64,000 bases of DNA from Streptomyces zhihengii. Lineage in GTDB: Bacteria; Actinomycetota; Actinomycetes; Streptomycetales; Streptomycetaceae. The stretch is from assembly GCF_016919245.1 (NCBI RefSeq), contig NZ_JAFEJA010000001.1, forward strand, positions 3,072,001-3,136,000, in the 5' to 3' direction. The position numbers and the translations under genes are program-made. Shown piece by piece: positions 47,180-56,606 of the stretch; position 1 is the first letter of the stretch; the number at the start of each line of letters is the position of its first letter. The notes under the pieces were generated by a model. The model searched no databases. It was given only the letters and a program-made list of their open reading frames with translations, and was not told the origin of the DNA.

Positions 47180-49554
47180 GGCGTCTGCTCCACGAACTCG
47201 CCCTCGGCGCCCGGTTCGCCCTCGGCGGCGGACGCGAGGGACGGACCCGGACCGCGCTGACCGCCCTCGGCACCGGTCTGGGCGTCGCGCTGCTCCTCCT
47301 CGCCGCCTCCGTCCCGCAGATCATGGCGGCCCGCGAGGCCCGGGAGGCGGCGCGCACGTCCTCCGACTGGTACGCCACGGAGCCCGTGCAGCGGTCGGAG
47401 GGGACCGTCGTCCACCTGGAGGCCGGCACCGAGTACCGGGGCGATCCCGTCGCCGGGGAGCTGCTGCGGGCCGACGGCACCCGGCCCGTACTGCCGCCCG
47501 GGCTGGAGCGGATGCCCGCCGAGGGCGAGATGTTCGTCTCCCCCGCGCTCGGCGAACTGCTCGGCTCCCCCGGCGGCGCGCTGCTGAAGGAACGTCTCGG
47601 CGCCCGGGTGGTTGGCACCATCGGCGACGAGGGCCTGCACGACCCCGGCGATCTGCGCTACTACGCGGGCAGCGACACCCTGACGACCGCCAACGGCGGC
47701 ACCCGGACCGCCGGTTACGGCACGGGCCGGCCGCACGACCCGGTCGACGCCCCGCTCCTGGTGCTGATCGTGCTGATCTGCGTGGTGCTGCTGGTCCCGG
47801 TGGCCGTCTTCCTCGCCACCGCGGCGCGCTTCGGCGGCGAACGCCGCGACCAGCGGCTGGCGGCGCTGCGGCTGACCGGCGCGGACGTCCGCGCCACCCG
47901 CCGGATCGCGGCCGGTGAGGCGCTGCTCGGCGCGCTGCTCGGACTGGCCGTGGGCGCCGGGGTGTTCGCGGTGAGCCGGCGGTTCGCCGGCTCGGTGCGG
48001 CTGTGGGACCTGGGCGCCTTCCCGCGCGACGTGGTCCCGGCGCCGTGGGCGGCCGCCCTGGTGCTGGCCGCCGTGCCGCTGTGCGCGGTGGTGACGACCC
48101 TGGTCGCGATGCGCTCGGTGGCCGTCGAACCGCTCGGCGTCGTACGGGGGTCGGCACCGGTGCGGCGGCGGCTGTGGTGGCGGCTGGCGATTCCGCTCGC
48201 GGGCCTCGGGGTGCTGCTGGCCATCGGCCGGGTGACGCCCGGCGGGGCGGTGGACACCTTCCCCGTCGCGGCCGGCGCGATCCTGGTGCTGCTGGGCCTG
48301 TCCACGCTGCTGCCCTGGCTGGTCGACGCCGTGGTCCGGCGGCTCGGCGGTGCCGGACCGCTGCCGTGGCAGCTCGCCGTGCGGCGGCTCCAGCTCAGCG
48401 GCGGCGCCGCGGCGCGGGCGGTGAGCGGCATCACGGTCGCGGTCGCCGGGGCGATCGCGCTCCAGATGCTCTTCGCGGGCATGCACGCGGACTTCGCCCG
48501 GCTGATCTCCCACTCGTCCTGGGACGGTCGGATGAGCGTCGTGGCCGAGTACGCGGCCCCGGGCCTGGCGCCGGAGGCGGAGAAGGCGTTCCGTGCCACG
48601 CCGGGGGTACGGGAGGCCACCGCCGTGATCGAGGCGAGCGCCGTCGGCACCGGCCCCGTGGCCGGGGACGAGTCCCGGCCGATGACCTCGCTCGTGGTGG
48701 CCTCCTGCCCGACCCTGCGGCGCGTCGCGGAGATCGCCCACTGCTCGGACGGCGACGCCTTCGTGGTCCACCGGCGCGGCGACGCCGAGCTGAACCGGTG
48801 GATCGACCGCACCGCCCGGAAGGGGCGGCAGGTCGATCTGAACGACCCCTTCGAGCGGGGCGGGAAGAACGGTCCGCTGCTGTGGACGCTGCCCGCGGGC
48901 AGCCCGACGGTGCCGGCCCGGCCGGACGCGGGCGGCGAGGAGCTCTTCGGCATCTTCGCGACGCCCGGCGCGCTCACGGGGGCGGATGCCGGGGGCGGCG
49001 CGGCCCCGGTGGACCCGGCCGCGCTGCCGGGCGCGCGGACGGTCGCGCAGGTGCACCTCGACGACGGGGTGCCGGACGCGGCCGAGCACGTCCGCAACAC
49101 GGCGGCCCGGCTGAGCCCCCTGCTCGCGGTGCGCGAGGCGGCCGACGCGGACCGGGACCAGCGGTACGCGAGTGTGCAGCGGGGCCTGCTGGCCGGCGCC
49201 TGCGGGACGCTCCTGCTGATCGCCGCGTCCCTGGTCGTGTCGCAGATCGAGCAGTTGCGGGAGCGGCGCCGGCTGCTGTCGGTCCTGGTCGCCTTCGGGA
49301 CGCGCCGCGCCACCCTGGCCTGGTCGGTGCTGTGGCAGACGGCCCTGCCGGTGGCGCTGGGCATGGTGGTGGCGACCGCGGGCGGTCTGGCCCTGGGCGC
49401 GGTGATGCTGCGGATGACCGGCAAGGCGGTGTCCGACTGGTGGGTGTTCGTGCCGCTGGCGGGGGCGGGCGCGGGCGTGGTCGCGGGGGTGACGCTGCTG
49501 TCGCTGCCGGCCCTGTGGCGGCTGATGCGGGCGGACGGCCTGCGGACGGAGTAG
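47176..49554 (+). CDS. FtsX-like ABC transporter permease
   Basis: A 792-residue membrane protein with about ten helices: one near 20-40, a group of three at about 190-310, others at about 340-425, and a final three at about 670-780. It has a large extracellular domain between about 440 and 660 and another between 40 and 190, the layout of duplicated FtsX/MacB permeases. The GTG start overlaps the ATPase stop. Together with PadR it probably gives resistance to, or exports, a hydrophobic or peptide compound. Confidence 0.9.
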   Translation: MRRLLHELALGARFALGGGREGRTRTALTALGTGLGVALLLLAASVPQIMAAREAREAARTSSDWYATEPVQRSEGTVVHLEAGTEYRGDPVAGELLRADGTRPVLPPGLERMPAEGEMFVSPALGELLGSPGGALLKERLGARVVGTIGDEGLHDPGDLRYYAGSDTLTTANGGTRTAGYGTGRPHDPVDAPLLVLIVLICVVLLVPVAVFLATAARFGGERRDQRLAALRLTGADVRATRRIAAGEALLGALLGLAVGAGVFAVSRRFAGSVRLWDLGAFPRDVVPAPWAAALVLAAVPLCAVVTTLVAMRSVAVEPLGVVRGSAPVRRRLWWRLAIPLAGLGVLLAIGRVTPGGAVDTFPVAAGAILVLLGLSTLLPWLVDAVVRRLGGAGPLPWQLAVRRLQLSGGAAARAVSGITVAVAGAIALQMLFAGMHADFARLISHSSWDGRMSVVAEYAAPGLAPEAEKAFRATPGVREATAVIEASAVGTGPVAGDESRPMTSLVVASCPTLRRVAEIAHCSDGDAFVVHRRGDAELNRWIDRTARKGRQVDLNDPFERGGKNGPLLWTLPAGSPTVPARPDAGGEELFGIFATPGALTGADAGGGAAPVDPAALPGARTVAQVHLDDGVPDAAEHVRNTAARLSPLLAVREAADADRDQRYASVQRGLLAGACGTLLLIAASLVVSQIEQLRERRRLLSVLVAFGTRRATLAWSVLWQTALPVALGMVVATAGGLALGAVMLRMTGKAVSDWWVFVPLAGAGAGVVAGVTLLSLPALWRLMRADGLRTE

Positions 49555-49656
49555 CCCCTGGGCGCTCGGCGCGGGGGCGGGCACCCGGGGCCCCGGTCCG
49601 CCCCCGGTTCGCCGGTCCGCCCCTGGTGCCGTCGCCCCGGTCCGCCCCCGGTCCCG
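49555..49656. repeat. Short spacer with CCCCGGTCCGCCCCCGGT repeat
   Basis: An 18-bp sequence occurs at 49591-49608 and again at 49635-49652 (44-bp period) in the gap between the convergent permease and oxyR genes. It may include a terminator, but no clean hairpin is visible. Confidence 0.5.
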
Positions 49657-50598
49657 TCAGTCCGCCACCCGTACCGGCAGTTCCCGCATCGCCTCCCGCA
49701 GGGCCCCGGCGAACTCGGCGAACTCCTCGGCCCGTGCCGTGCCCGCCCGCATCGCCAGCGCGATCCGGCGGCACGGCGCGGGCGCGGCGAAGCGCGCGGT
49801 GCCCAGCCCGCCCCGGCCCGCCTCCACGTCCACCGCGGTGCGCGGCAGCAGGGTCACGCCCATGCCCCCGGCCACGAGCTGCACCAGGGTGGCGAGCCCG
49901 GCCGCGGTGGTGGTGACCGGCGCCCCGGCCTCGCGCCCGGCCTCGCGGCAGACGTCGAGCGCCTGGTCGCGCAGGCAGTGGCCCTCGTCGAGGAGGAGCA
50001 GCGGCAGCTCGCGCAGGGCCTCGCGCGGCAGGTCGTCCCGGCCCCCGAGGTCGTGGCCCTCGGGGGTGACCAGCACGAAGTCCTCGTCGAAGAGGGGCAG
50101 TTCGCTCACCCCGGGGACCCCCAGCGGCACCGCGAGCAGCAGCAGGTCCAGGCGCCCCGCGGTCAGTCCTTCGAGCAGCGAGGAGGTCTGCTCCTCGTGG
50201 ACCTGGAGGTCCAGCTCCGGATAGCGGCGGTGCACGAGGCGCAGCACGGTCGGCAGCAGATACGGCGCGACGGTGGGGATCACCCCGAGGCGCAGGACGC
50301 CGGTGAAGGGGGCGCGCACCGCCTCGGCCTCCTCCAGCAGCAGCCCGACGGCGTCCAGCACGGCCCTGGCCCGCACGGCGAGGCGTTCACCGGCCGGGGA
50401 GAGCAGCACTCTGCGTGTCGTACGCTCCAGCAACTGGGCACCGAGTGCCTCCTCCAGCGCGGAGACCGCCCCGGAGAGCGCCGGCTGACTCATCCCGATT
50501 GCCGCCGCGGCGTCCCTGAAGTGCAGATGCTCCGCCACGGCCACGAAGGCGCGCAGCTGGGCGATGCTCGGCTGTTTGCCCCTGTTCGGCCCAGCCAC
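49657..50598 (-). CDS. oxyR: OxyR hydrogen peroxide-sensing LysR regulator
   Basis: A 313-residue LysR-type activator. The N-terminal helix-turn-helix reads HFRDAAAAIGMSQPALSGAV, and the effector domain carries the redox cysteines C208 (EGHCLRD) and C217 (LDVCRE), nine residues apart as in E. coli OxyR, which form the peroxide-sensing disulfide. GTG 50598 has GGAGGT eight bases upstream. It is divergent from ahpC, which it activates in Streptomyces. The 132-nt gap holds the operators, including GATCGCG/CGCGATC arms. Confidence 0.95.
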   Translation of the reverse strand: MAGPNRGKQPSIAQLRAFVAVAEHLHFRDAAAAIGMSQPALSGAVSALEEALGAQLLERTTRRVLLSPAGERLAVRARAVLDAVGLLLEEAEAVRAPFTGVLRLGVIPTVAPYLLPTVLRLVHRRYPELDLQVHEEQTSSLLEGLTAGRLDLLLLAVPLGVPGVSELPLFDEDFVLVTPEGHDLGGRDDLPREALRELPLLLLDEGHCLRDQALDVCREAGREAGAPVTTTAAGLATLVQLVAGGMGVTLLPRTAVDVEAGRGGLGTARFAAPAPCRRIALAMRAGTARAEEFAEFAGALREAMRELPVRVAD

Positions 50599-50730
50599 TG
50601 ATAACCACCTCCGATCGCGATGACCGAGTCTAGCTATTTCCGCGATCAATGCACTCTGTGCCACTATCAAGATCCGTCCAACCCGCATGGAAGACCTCAA
50701 AAGGGACCTTCCTGTATGCAAGGAGAGCGC

Positions 50731-51285
50731 GTGCTCACTGTCGGTGACAAGTTCCCCACGTTCGAGCTCACCGCCTGCGTCTCGCTGGAGACCGGCAAGG
50801 AGTTCGAGACCATCGACCACAAGTCCTACGAGGGCAAGTGGAAGGTCGTCTTCGCGTGGCCCAAGGACTTCACCTTCGTCTGCCCGACCGAGATCGCCGC
50901 GTTCGGCAAGCTGAACGACGAGTTCGCCGACCGTGACGCGCAGATCCTGGGCTTCTCCGGCGACTCCGAGTTCGTCCACCACGCCTGGCGCAAGGACCAC
51001 GCCGACCTGCGTGACCTGCCCTTCCCGATGATGGCCGACTCCAAGCACGAGCTGATGCGCGACCTCGGCATCGAGGGCGAGGACGGCTTCGCGCAGCGCG
51101 CCGTCTTCATCGTCGACCCGAACAACGAGATCCAGTTCACGATGGTGACCGCCGGTTCCGTGGGCCGTAACCCCAAGGAGGTCCTGCGGGTCCTCGACGC
51201 CCTGCAGACCGACGAGCTGTGCCCGTGCAACTGGACCAAGGGCGAGAACACCCTGGACCCGGTCGCGCTGCTGGCCGGTGAGTGA
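50731..51285 (+). CDS. ahpC: AhpC peroxiredoxin
   Basis: A 184-residue 2-Cys peroxiredoxin that reduces hydrogen peroxide and organic hydroperoxides. The peroxidatic C51 lies in FTFVCPTE and the resolving cysteines C164 and C166 in ELCPCNW. GTG 50731 is chosen because AAGGAG lies 5 nt before it and the product has the standard length; an ATG 15 bases upstream (50716) gives a longer, non-conserved start. It is reduced by AhpD. Confidence 0.95.
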   Translation: MLTVGDKFPTFELTACVSLETGKEFETIDHKSYEGKWKVVFAWPKDFTFVCPTEIAAFGKLNDEFADRDAQILGFSGDSEFVHHAWRKDHADLRDLPFPMMADSKHELMRDLGIEGEDGFAQRAVFIVDPNNEIQFTMVTAGSVGRNPKEVLRVLDALQTDELCPCNWTKGENTLDPVALLAGE

Positions 51286-51288
51286 CCC

Positions 51289-51822
51289 ATGGCCCTCGAC
51301 GAACTGAAGGCCGCCGTACCGGACTACGCGAAGGACCTGCGACTGAACCTCGGTTCGGTCATCGGCAACAGCGACCTTCCGCAGCAGCAGCTCTGGGGCA
51401 CCGTGCTCGCCTGCGCGATCGCCTCGCGCTCGCCGCGGGTGCTGCGTGAGCTGGAGCCGGAGGCGAAGGCCAACCTCAAGCCGGAGGCGTACACCGCCGC
51501 CAAGTCCGCCGCCGCGGTGATGGCGATGAACAACGTCTTCTACCGGACCCGGCACCTGCTGTCCGACCCCGAGTACGGCACGCTCCGCGCCGGTCTGCGG
51601 ATGAACGTCATCGGCAACCCGGGCGTCGAGAAGGTCGACTTCGAGCTGTGGTCGCTCGCCGTCTCCGCGATCAACGGCTGCGGCCAGTGCCTCGACTCGC
51701 ACGAGCAGGTGCTCCGCAAGGCCGGCGTGGACCGCGAGACGATCCAGGAGGCCTTCAAGATCGCCGCGGTGATCCAGGCCGTGGGCACGACGCTGGACGC
51801 CGAAGCCGTCATGGCCGAGTAG
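51289..51822 (+). CDS. ahpD: AhpD alkylhydroperoxidase
   Basis: A 177-residue helical CMD-family protein that reduces AhpC. The catalytic pair C131 and C134 ([10 protein letters not shown]) is followed by H138. ATG 51289 starts 3 nt after the ahpC stop, so the genes form one operon under OxyR control. Confidence 0.95.
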   Translation: MALDELKAAVPDYAKDLRLNLGSVIGNSDLPQQQLWGTVLACAIASRSPRVLRELEPEAKANLKPEAYTAAKSAAAVMAMNNVFYRTRHLLSDPEYGTLRAGLRMNVIGNPGVEKVDFELWSLAVSAINGCGQCLDSHEQVLRKAGVDRETIQEAFKIAAVIQAVGTTLDAEAVMAE

Positions 51823-51834
51823 CCTTCCGCCCCG

Positions 51835-51893
51835 CGTACACGCGACGGGCCCCGCCGGACCGATGAGGTCCGGCGGGGCCCGTCGCGTGTACG
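51835..51893. terminator. Very strong bidirectional terminator after ahpD
   Basis: A perfect 27-bp stem (51835-51861 with 51867-51893) closes the loop GATGA. It lies 12 nt past the ahpD stop and 16 nt before the end of the convergent minus-strand gene. Confidence 0.92.
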
Positions 51894-51909
51894 GACTCCG
51901 CGGCGCGGA

Positions 51910-52662
51910 TCAGCTCTTGAGCCGCTCCATCAGGGCCTTGAGGTCCTCCACCAGCAGCGCCTCGATGTCGGACGCCTCGCCGATCACCTCACCGGTCTCC
52001 GGGTCCACCCCGCCCGACGCCCAGAGCGAGAACGTGGCCTGGCCGTCGAGCACTTCGATGACGACGCCGTCGGCGCCCTGCCCGATCGCGTACGCGCGCT
52101 CGCCGAGCCCCTCCAGCGGCCGGGGCTCCGCGCCCCCGCCGCCCATGCCGAAGTCGCGGGACCTGACCACCCCGTCGAACTCCGGCCCCGGGTCGGTCTT
52201 CCGGTGCAGCGTGTAGGTGATGTCGACGCTCGGCAGGGACCAGATCTCGTTGCCCTCCTCGTCGGTGTCCGGCTCGTACCCGGTGGGCTCCAGGTAGACG
52301 GAGCAGTACGCGTGGTCCAGGGCCTCGTGACGGCTCTCCTGGTGGGAGCTCTCCTCCTTCCGGGGACTGCCCAGCGCGGAGGAGGCGCCCTTCAGCTCCG
52401 TCTCGGCGCACAGGTTCCCCGTCGCCCGGTAGCCGCCGAGGTCCGGGCCGAGCGCCGTGTAGCCGTACAGGCCGCCGGCCCACAGCACGGACGCGACGGC
52501 CGCCCCGCCGGCCGCCCACAGCCAGGCGGGCCGCGGCGGGCGGGCCGGGGCCTGTCCGTCCTGACCGGTGCCGAGCGCGTCGGGCGGGGGCGGTGCGCCC
52601 GGGGGCCGGGCGCCGGGCGCGTCGAACGGGTCGCCGCCCACCAGTTCCGGCTCGGAGATCAC
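51910..52662 (-). CDS. Single-pass membrane protein of unknown function
   Basis: A 250-residue protein with a Pro-rich cytoplasmic head, one membrane helix (about 50-70, WLWAAGGAAVASVLWAGGLYG) and an extracellular domain containing two Cys (LCAE and YCSV) and a beta-rich C-terminus that resembles actinobacterial DUF3558-like surface proteins. It starts with GTG overlapping the stop of the AI-2E-family transporter gene by 3 nt (TCGTGA), so they are co-translated. I do not recognise a defined function. Confidence 0.7.
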   Translation of the reverse strand: MISEPELVGGDPFDAPGARPPGAPPPPDALGTGQDGQAPARPPRPAWLWAAGGAAVASVLWAGGLYGYTALGPDLGGYRATGNLCAETELKGASSALGSPRKEESSHQESRHEALDHAYCSVYLEPTGYEPDTDEEGNEIWSLPSVDITYTLHRKTDPGPEFDGVVRSRDFGMGGGGAEPRPLEGLGERAYAIGQGADGVVIEVLDGQATFSLWASGGVDPETGEVIGEASDIEALLVEDLKALMERLKS

Positions 52663-54005
52663 GAGGCCGTCTCCGGCTCCGGTCCCGCGGCGACCGCCGG
52701 GGGCGGCACGGGAGCCGTGTCGAGCGCGGTCGCGCCGTGCGGCGGCGGCATCCTGCGCAGCGACTGCTCCTGGCTGTAGGCCCGCAGATAGCCGACGACG
52801 GTGTTGGTGACGGCGACCAGCGGCACCGCGACCACCGCGCCGCCGATGCCGGCGATCAGCCCGCCGGCCGCGACGGAGAGCACGACCGCGAGCGGGTGCA
52901 CCCGCACCGCGCGGCCGAGGATGAACGGCTGGAGGACATGGCCCTCGATCTGCTGCACCGCGAGGACGACGACGAGCACCATCAGCGCCGTGAACACGCC
53001 CTGGGTGACCAGGCCGACGACGACGGCGAGCGCTCCCGAGATCACCGCGCCGACCAGCGGGATGAAGGCGAAGAGGAAGATGAACACGGCCAGCGGCACG
53101 GCCATCGGCACATCGAGGAACCAGATCCCGAGCCCGATGAAGATCGCGTCGATCAGGGCGACGAGCACGGTGCCGCGCACATAGGCCGTCAGCGTGCGCC
53201 AGGCCCGCGGACCGGCGCCCGCCACACCGTCCCGCGCCTGGGCGGGGACCAGCTTGAGCGTCCACTGCCAGATGCGCTTCCCGTCGTGCAGCAGGAAGAG
53301 CGTCGAGAACATCGCCAGCAGTATCCCGGTGAGCACCTCGACCATCACCGTCACGCCCTGGAGGCCGGCGGAGGTGATCTCCTCGGTGTTGGTGCCGATG
53401 GTCTCGCTCAGGTTCTCGGCGATGTCGTTGATCTGGCTCTCGGTCACATGGAAGGGGCTGTCCAGCAGCCAGCGCTTGAGCTCCTCGATGCCGTCGCGGA
53501 CCCGGTCCGAGAGGTTGTCGAGGTTCTCCATGACCTGCCACACGACGAACCAGCCGACCAGCCCCATGATCACGAAGCCCAGGATCGCCGTCACGGCGGT
53601 CGCCAGCCCGCGCGGCAGCCCGAACCTGCGCAGCCGGGCGACCGTGGGCTGGAGCATCGCGGTGACGAGCAGCGCGGCGACGAACGCCAGCACCACGAGC
53701 TGCACGGCGCTGATGACCCGCATCAGCACCCAGAGGGTGCCCGCGAGGACGAGCAGCCGCCAGCCCGCCTCGGCGGCCACCCGGATGCCCCAGGGGATGG
53801 CGGCGACCGGGTCGGGCTTCGCGGCGACCGCGGGAGCGTAGGCGGGCGGCGGCGGGACGCTCTCCGCGGCCGGCGCCTCGCCCGGCAGCGCCTCCCCGGG
53901 CAGCGCGTCCTCGGCCGCGGCCTCCTTGCGCCGTTCGTCCAGTTGCTCACCCATCCGGGTCAGCCCGGCGCCCACGCGTCCGAGCCATCCTGGAACCTTC
54001 GACAT
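52659..54005 (-). CDS. AI-2E family transporter
   Basis: A 448-residue membrane protein with about eight helices of the AI-2E/PerM/YdiK family, known for exporting or permitting passage of small molecules or ions. A Pro/Ala-rich N-terminal 70 residues precede the first membrane helix. The conserved late loop FIPLVGAVISG and the VQQIEGHVLQPFILGRAV segment are the family signature. ATG 54005 follows GGGAG. The substrate cannot be assigned. The downstream gene overlaps it. Confidence 0.88.
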   Translation of the reverse strand: MSKVPGWLGRVGAGLTRMGEQLDERRKEAAAEDALPGEALPGEAPAAESVPPPPAYAPAVAAKPDPVAAIPWGIRVAAEAGWRLLVLAGTLWVLMRVISAVQLVVLAFVAALLVTAMLQPTVARLRRFGLPRGLATAVTAILGFVIMGLVGWFVVWQVMENLDNLSDRVRDGIEELKRWLLDSPFHVTESQINDIAENLSETIGTNTEEITSAGLQGVTVMVEVLTGILLAMFSTLFLLHDGKRIWQWTLKLVPAQARDGVAGAGPRAWRTLTAYVRGTVLVALIDAIFIGLGIWFLDVPMAVPLAVFIFLFAFIPLVGAVISGALAVVVGLVTQGVFTALMVLVVVLAVQQIEGHVLQPFILGRAVRVHPLAVVLSVAAGGLIAGIGGAVVAVPLVAVTNTVVGYLRAYSQEQSLRRMPPPHGATALDTAPVPPPAVAAGPEPETAS

Positions 54006-54100
54006 GACGCTCCCTATTTTCCCCACCGCTCTCCCCCTGCACCCCCTGGGGCGCGGGCGGTGCCCCCGCTGGGAACAACCGGCCCTCGACGGTACACGCA

Positions 54101-54135
54101 CCGAGCCCCTCACCGTAGGACGGTGAGGGGCTCGG
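54101..54135 (-). terminator. Terminator of the SLT transglycosylase gene
   Basis: A perfect 16-bp stem, CCGAGCCCCTCACCGT with ACGGTGAGGGGCTCGG, closes the loop AGG. It lies 28 nt beyond the stop on the minus strand. Confidence 0.9.
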
Positions 54136-54163
54136 AGAAGTTGAGCGGGACCGGATACCGGTA

Positions 54164-54853
54164 CTAGTACCAGTGGTTGGCCTGCCAGAAGGACCAGGCA
54201 CCGCACGGGCTGCCGTAGCGGCTGTCCATGTAGTTGAGGCCCCACTTGATCTGGGTGGCCGGGTTGGTCTGCCAGTCGGCGCCGGCCGACGACATCTTGG
54301 AACCCGGCAGCGCCTGCACGAGACCGTAGGCGCCGGAAGACGGGTTCTGGGCCCGGTAGTTCCAGGTCGACTCGTGGTTCACGATGTTGCTGAAGCACTG
54401 GAACTGGTCCGCGGGCACCATCTGGCGCGCCATGGCCTTGACCTCGGCGACGGTGTACGACGCCTGGGTCGAGAAGCTGGACGCCGAGCGCACCGCGTCG
54501 CGGCTGGCCCGCTCCTTCGCCTCGCGCTCGCGCTCCGCCTTCTCGACGGCCGCTTCCTTCTTGGCCTCCGCGGTCTTGGCGGCCTGAAGGCGTGCCGACT
54601 CCTCGGCGGACTTCTTCGCGGAAGCGTCAGCGGCGGCCGCCTGGGCGTCCGCCTGCTGCGAGAGGGACGAGACCTGCACCTGGGCCTGCTCGCCCAGGGG
54701 GATGTCCGCGAGGAGCGTCGTGTCGGCTGCCGCGGCCTCGAGGTTGTCCCCCGCAGGCTGCGTGTTGCCCGACGCGACGCCGACGACGGCGCCGACGGTG
54801 GTGACCGCAGTCGCCGAGGCGACAGCGAATCCCCGGACCGAGATCCGGCTCAC
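54164..54853 (-). CDS. Secreted SLT-type lytic transglycosylase
   Basis: A 229-residue exported enzyme. A signal peptide (about 1-28), a coiled-coil Ala/Lys/Glu stretch (about 50-120) and a C-terminal transglycosylase (SLT) domain (about 140-229) with catalytic Glu in VNHESTWNY, the GAYGLVQ motif and a final WQANHWY are present. It cleaves peptidoglycan. GTG 54853 follows GGAAGGA; a frame open to ATG 54931 exists but adds residues without a signal. A long spacer with a hairpin lies upstream. Confidence 0.9.
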   Translation of the reverse strand: MSRISVRGFAVASATAVTTVGAVVGVASGNTQPAGDNLEAAAADTTLLADIPLGEQAQVQVSSLSQQADAQAAAADASAKKSAEESARLQAAKTAEAKKEAAVEKAEREREAKERASRDAVRSASSFSTQASYTVAEVKAMARQMVPADQFQCFSNIVNHESTWNYRAQNPSSGAYGLVQALPGSKMSSAGADWQTNPATQIKWGLNYMDSRYGSPCGAWSFWQANHWY

Positions 54854-55283
54854 ACGGTTTCCTTCCAGCAACGCACGCACAGGTGACCTCGCGAGCGCAA
54901 TCGTGCCCCTGACGCTGGCCTCTTCCTGCATGGGTCACAAGAGGCGCGGGCCCGGTGGGCAACTCCGTTGAGGAGTTGCCGCATTGTGCTCGCGGGCGGC
55001 ATGCGACGGCAAGTCTTGAGTTGTGTGTTGCTGTGCACCGTTTCCGGTACGGGTGTGCCGCATGCGGGGCCTGACGGAAGCAAGACTCTGCCCGACGCCG
55101 GCACCGCAAGGCAATTATCCGCTGCGTGTGAAAGCTCACACCCCGTTTGCCCCAGGGGTTTTGAAGGAAAGGGCACCCGACGCGACGCCGCCCGGCTACG
55201 CTTCTGCGCTCTGCCGGGCGGCGTCAACTCGTCTGTCCTGTTTGCCGGAAAGGTCCCCGTCCCTCACCTGGGGACTTGCCCGG
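54854..55283. other. Long leader/spacer upstream of the transglycosylase gene
   Basis: About 430 nt between the phoH stop and the GTG of the transglycosylase gene, both on the minus strand. It contains the GGCAACTCC-GTTGA-GGAGTTGCC hairpin at 54958-54980 and GTGTGA-AAGC-TCACAC at 55126-55141. It does not show the conserved blocks of the ydaO c-di-AMP riboswitch that precedes many streptomycete cell-wall hydrolases. Confidence 0.5.
54958..54980 (-). promoter_or_regulatory. Perfect hairpin in the transglycosylase 5' leader
   Basis: GGCAACTCC and GGAGTTGCC pair perfectly around GTTGA, 105 nt upstream of the start codon. A GGAG anti-Shine-Dalgarno-like strand lies in the stem. It may be an attenuator, an operator or the terminator of a short leader. 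Confidence 0.45.
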
Positions 55284-56606
55284 TTAAATGTGTCCGTCCT
55301 CCAGCATTTCGGTCACCAGTGCGGCGATCTGGGAACGCTCGGAACGGGTGAGCGTGACATGCGCGAAAAGCGGATGCCCCTTCAGTTTCTCGACCACCGC
55401 GACGACTCCGTCGTACCGGCCGACGCGCAGATTGTCCCGCTGTGCCACGTCATGGGTGAGGACGACCCGGGAATTCGCCCCGACCCGGGACAGAACGGTC
55501 AGCAGCACATTGCGCTCCAGCGACTGCGCCTCGTCGACGATGACGAAGGCGTCGTGCAGCGAGCGGCCCCGGATGTGGGTGAGCGGCAGGACCTCCAGCA
55601 TGCCGCGCCCGAGCACCTCCTCGATCACCTCGCGGCCGGCCACGGCCCCGAGGGTGTCGAAGACCGCCTGCGCCCAGGGGCTCATCTTCTCGGCCTCGGT
55701 GCCCGGCAGATAGCCGAGCTCCTGGCCGCCCACCGCGTACAGCGGCCGGAAGACCATCACCTTCTGGTGCTGACGGCGCTCCAGCACCGCCTCCAGGCCC
55801 GCGCACAGCGCCAGCGCCGACTTGCCGGTGCCGGCCCGGCCGCCGAGGGAGACGATCCCCACCTCGTGGTCGAGCAGGAGGTCGAGCGCGATCCGCTGCT
55901 CGGCGCTGCGGCCGTGGATCCCGAACGCCTCCCGGTCGCCGCGCACCAGCCGCACGTTGCCCTCGGCCGTCACCCGCCCCAGCGCCTTGCCGCGCTCGGA
56001 CTGGAGCACCAGACCGGTGTGCACGGGCAGCTCGGCCGCCTCGGGCACGTACAGCGTCTCCTCTCCGTAGAGCAGGTCCACCTGCTCGGCGGAGAGCGCC
56101 AGCTCGGCCATGCCCGTCCAGCCGGCGTCGGTGATGGCCAGCTCCGCGCGGTACTCCTCGGCCAGCAGCCCCACCGACGACGCCTTGATGCGCAGCGGCA
56201 GGTCCTTGGAGACGACGGTGACGTCGTACCCCTCGGCCTGGAGGTTGCGTGCCACGGCGAGGATCCGTGAGTCGTTGTCACCCAGCCGGAAGCCCGCGGG
56301 GAGCACCCCGGGATCGGAATGGTTGAGCTCGACGCGCAGCGTGCCGCCGAGGTCCCCGATCGGCAGGGGGGCGTCGAGACGGCCGAACCGGAGGCGGAAG
56401 TCGTCCAGCAGGCGCAGCGCCTGCCGGGCGAAGTACCCCAGTTCCGGATGGTGTCTCTTGGCCTCCAGCTCCGTGATCACCACGATCGGGAGCACGACCT
56501 CGTGCTCGTCGAAGCGGCTCATGGCGTGCGGATCGGCCAGCAGGACGCTGGTGTCGAGAACGTAGGTGCGCCGGTCGGGCATGCGGCGCTTAGTGCTGTT
56601 CACCAC
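55284..56606 (-). CDS. PIN domain-PhoH family ATPase
   Basis: A 440-residue fusion of a PIN ribonuclease domain (about 12-145, with D18 in VLDTSVLL, then a Glu and Asp pair in NDSRILAVA) and a PhoH ATPase (about 240-440, with P-loop GGRAGTGKS at 255-263 and [10 protein letters not shown] as Walker B). PhoH2-type proteins of this architecture are RNA helicase/RNases in mycobacteria. GTG 56606 gives MVNSTKRR; GTG 56603 is an alternative. The upstream region is a 480-nt spacer. Confidence 0.9.
   Translation of the reverse strand: MVNSTKRRMPDRRTYVLDTSVLLADPHAMSRFDEHEVVLPIVVITELEAKRHHPELGYFARQALRLLDDFRLRFGRLDAPLPIGDLGGTLRVELNHSDPGVLPAGFRLGDNDSRILAVARNLQAEGYDVTVVSKDLPLRIKASSVGLLAEEYRAELAITDAGWTGMAELALSAEQVDLLYGEETLYVPEAAELPVHTGLVLQSERGKALGRVTAEGNVRLVRGDREAFGIHGRSAEQRIALDLLLDHEVGIVSLGGRAGTGKSALALCAGLEAVLERRQHQKVMVFRPLYAVGGQELGYLPGTEAEKMSPWAQAVFDTLGAVAGREVIEEVLGRGMLEVLPLTHIRGRSLHDAFVIVDEAQSLERNVLLTVLSRVGANSRVVLTHDVAQRDNLRVGRYDGVVAVVEKLKGHPLFAHVTLTRSERSQIAALVTEMLEDGHI

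Noticed and set aside
46493..49554. Lantibiotic or bacitracin biosynthetic cluster
   Set aside because: Only PadR and an ABC exporter are present; no precursor, modification or protease gene is adjacent.
54854..55283. ydaO c-di-AMP riboswitch before the transglycosylase gene
   Set aside because: The conserved riboswitch blocks are not visible in either strand.
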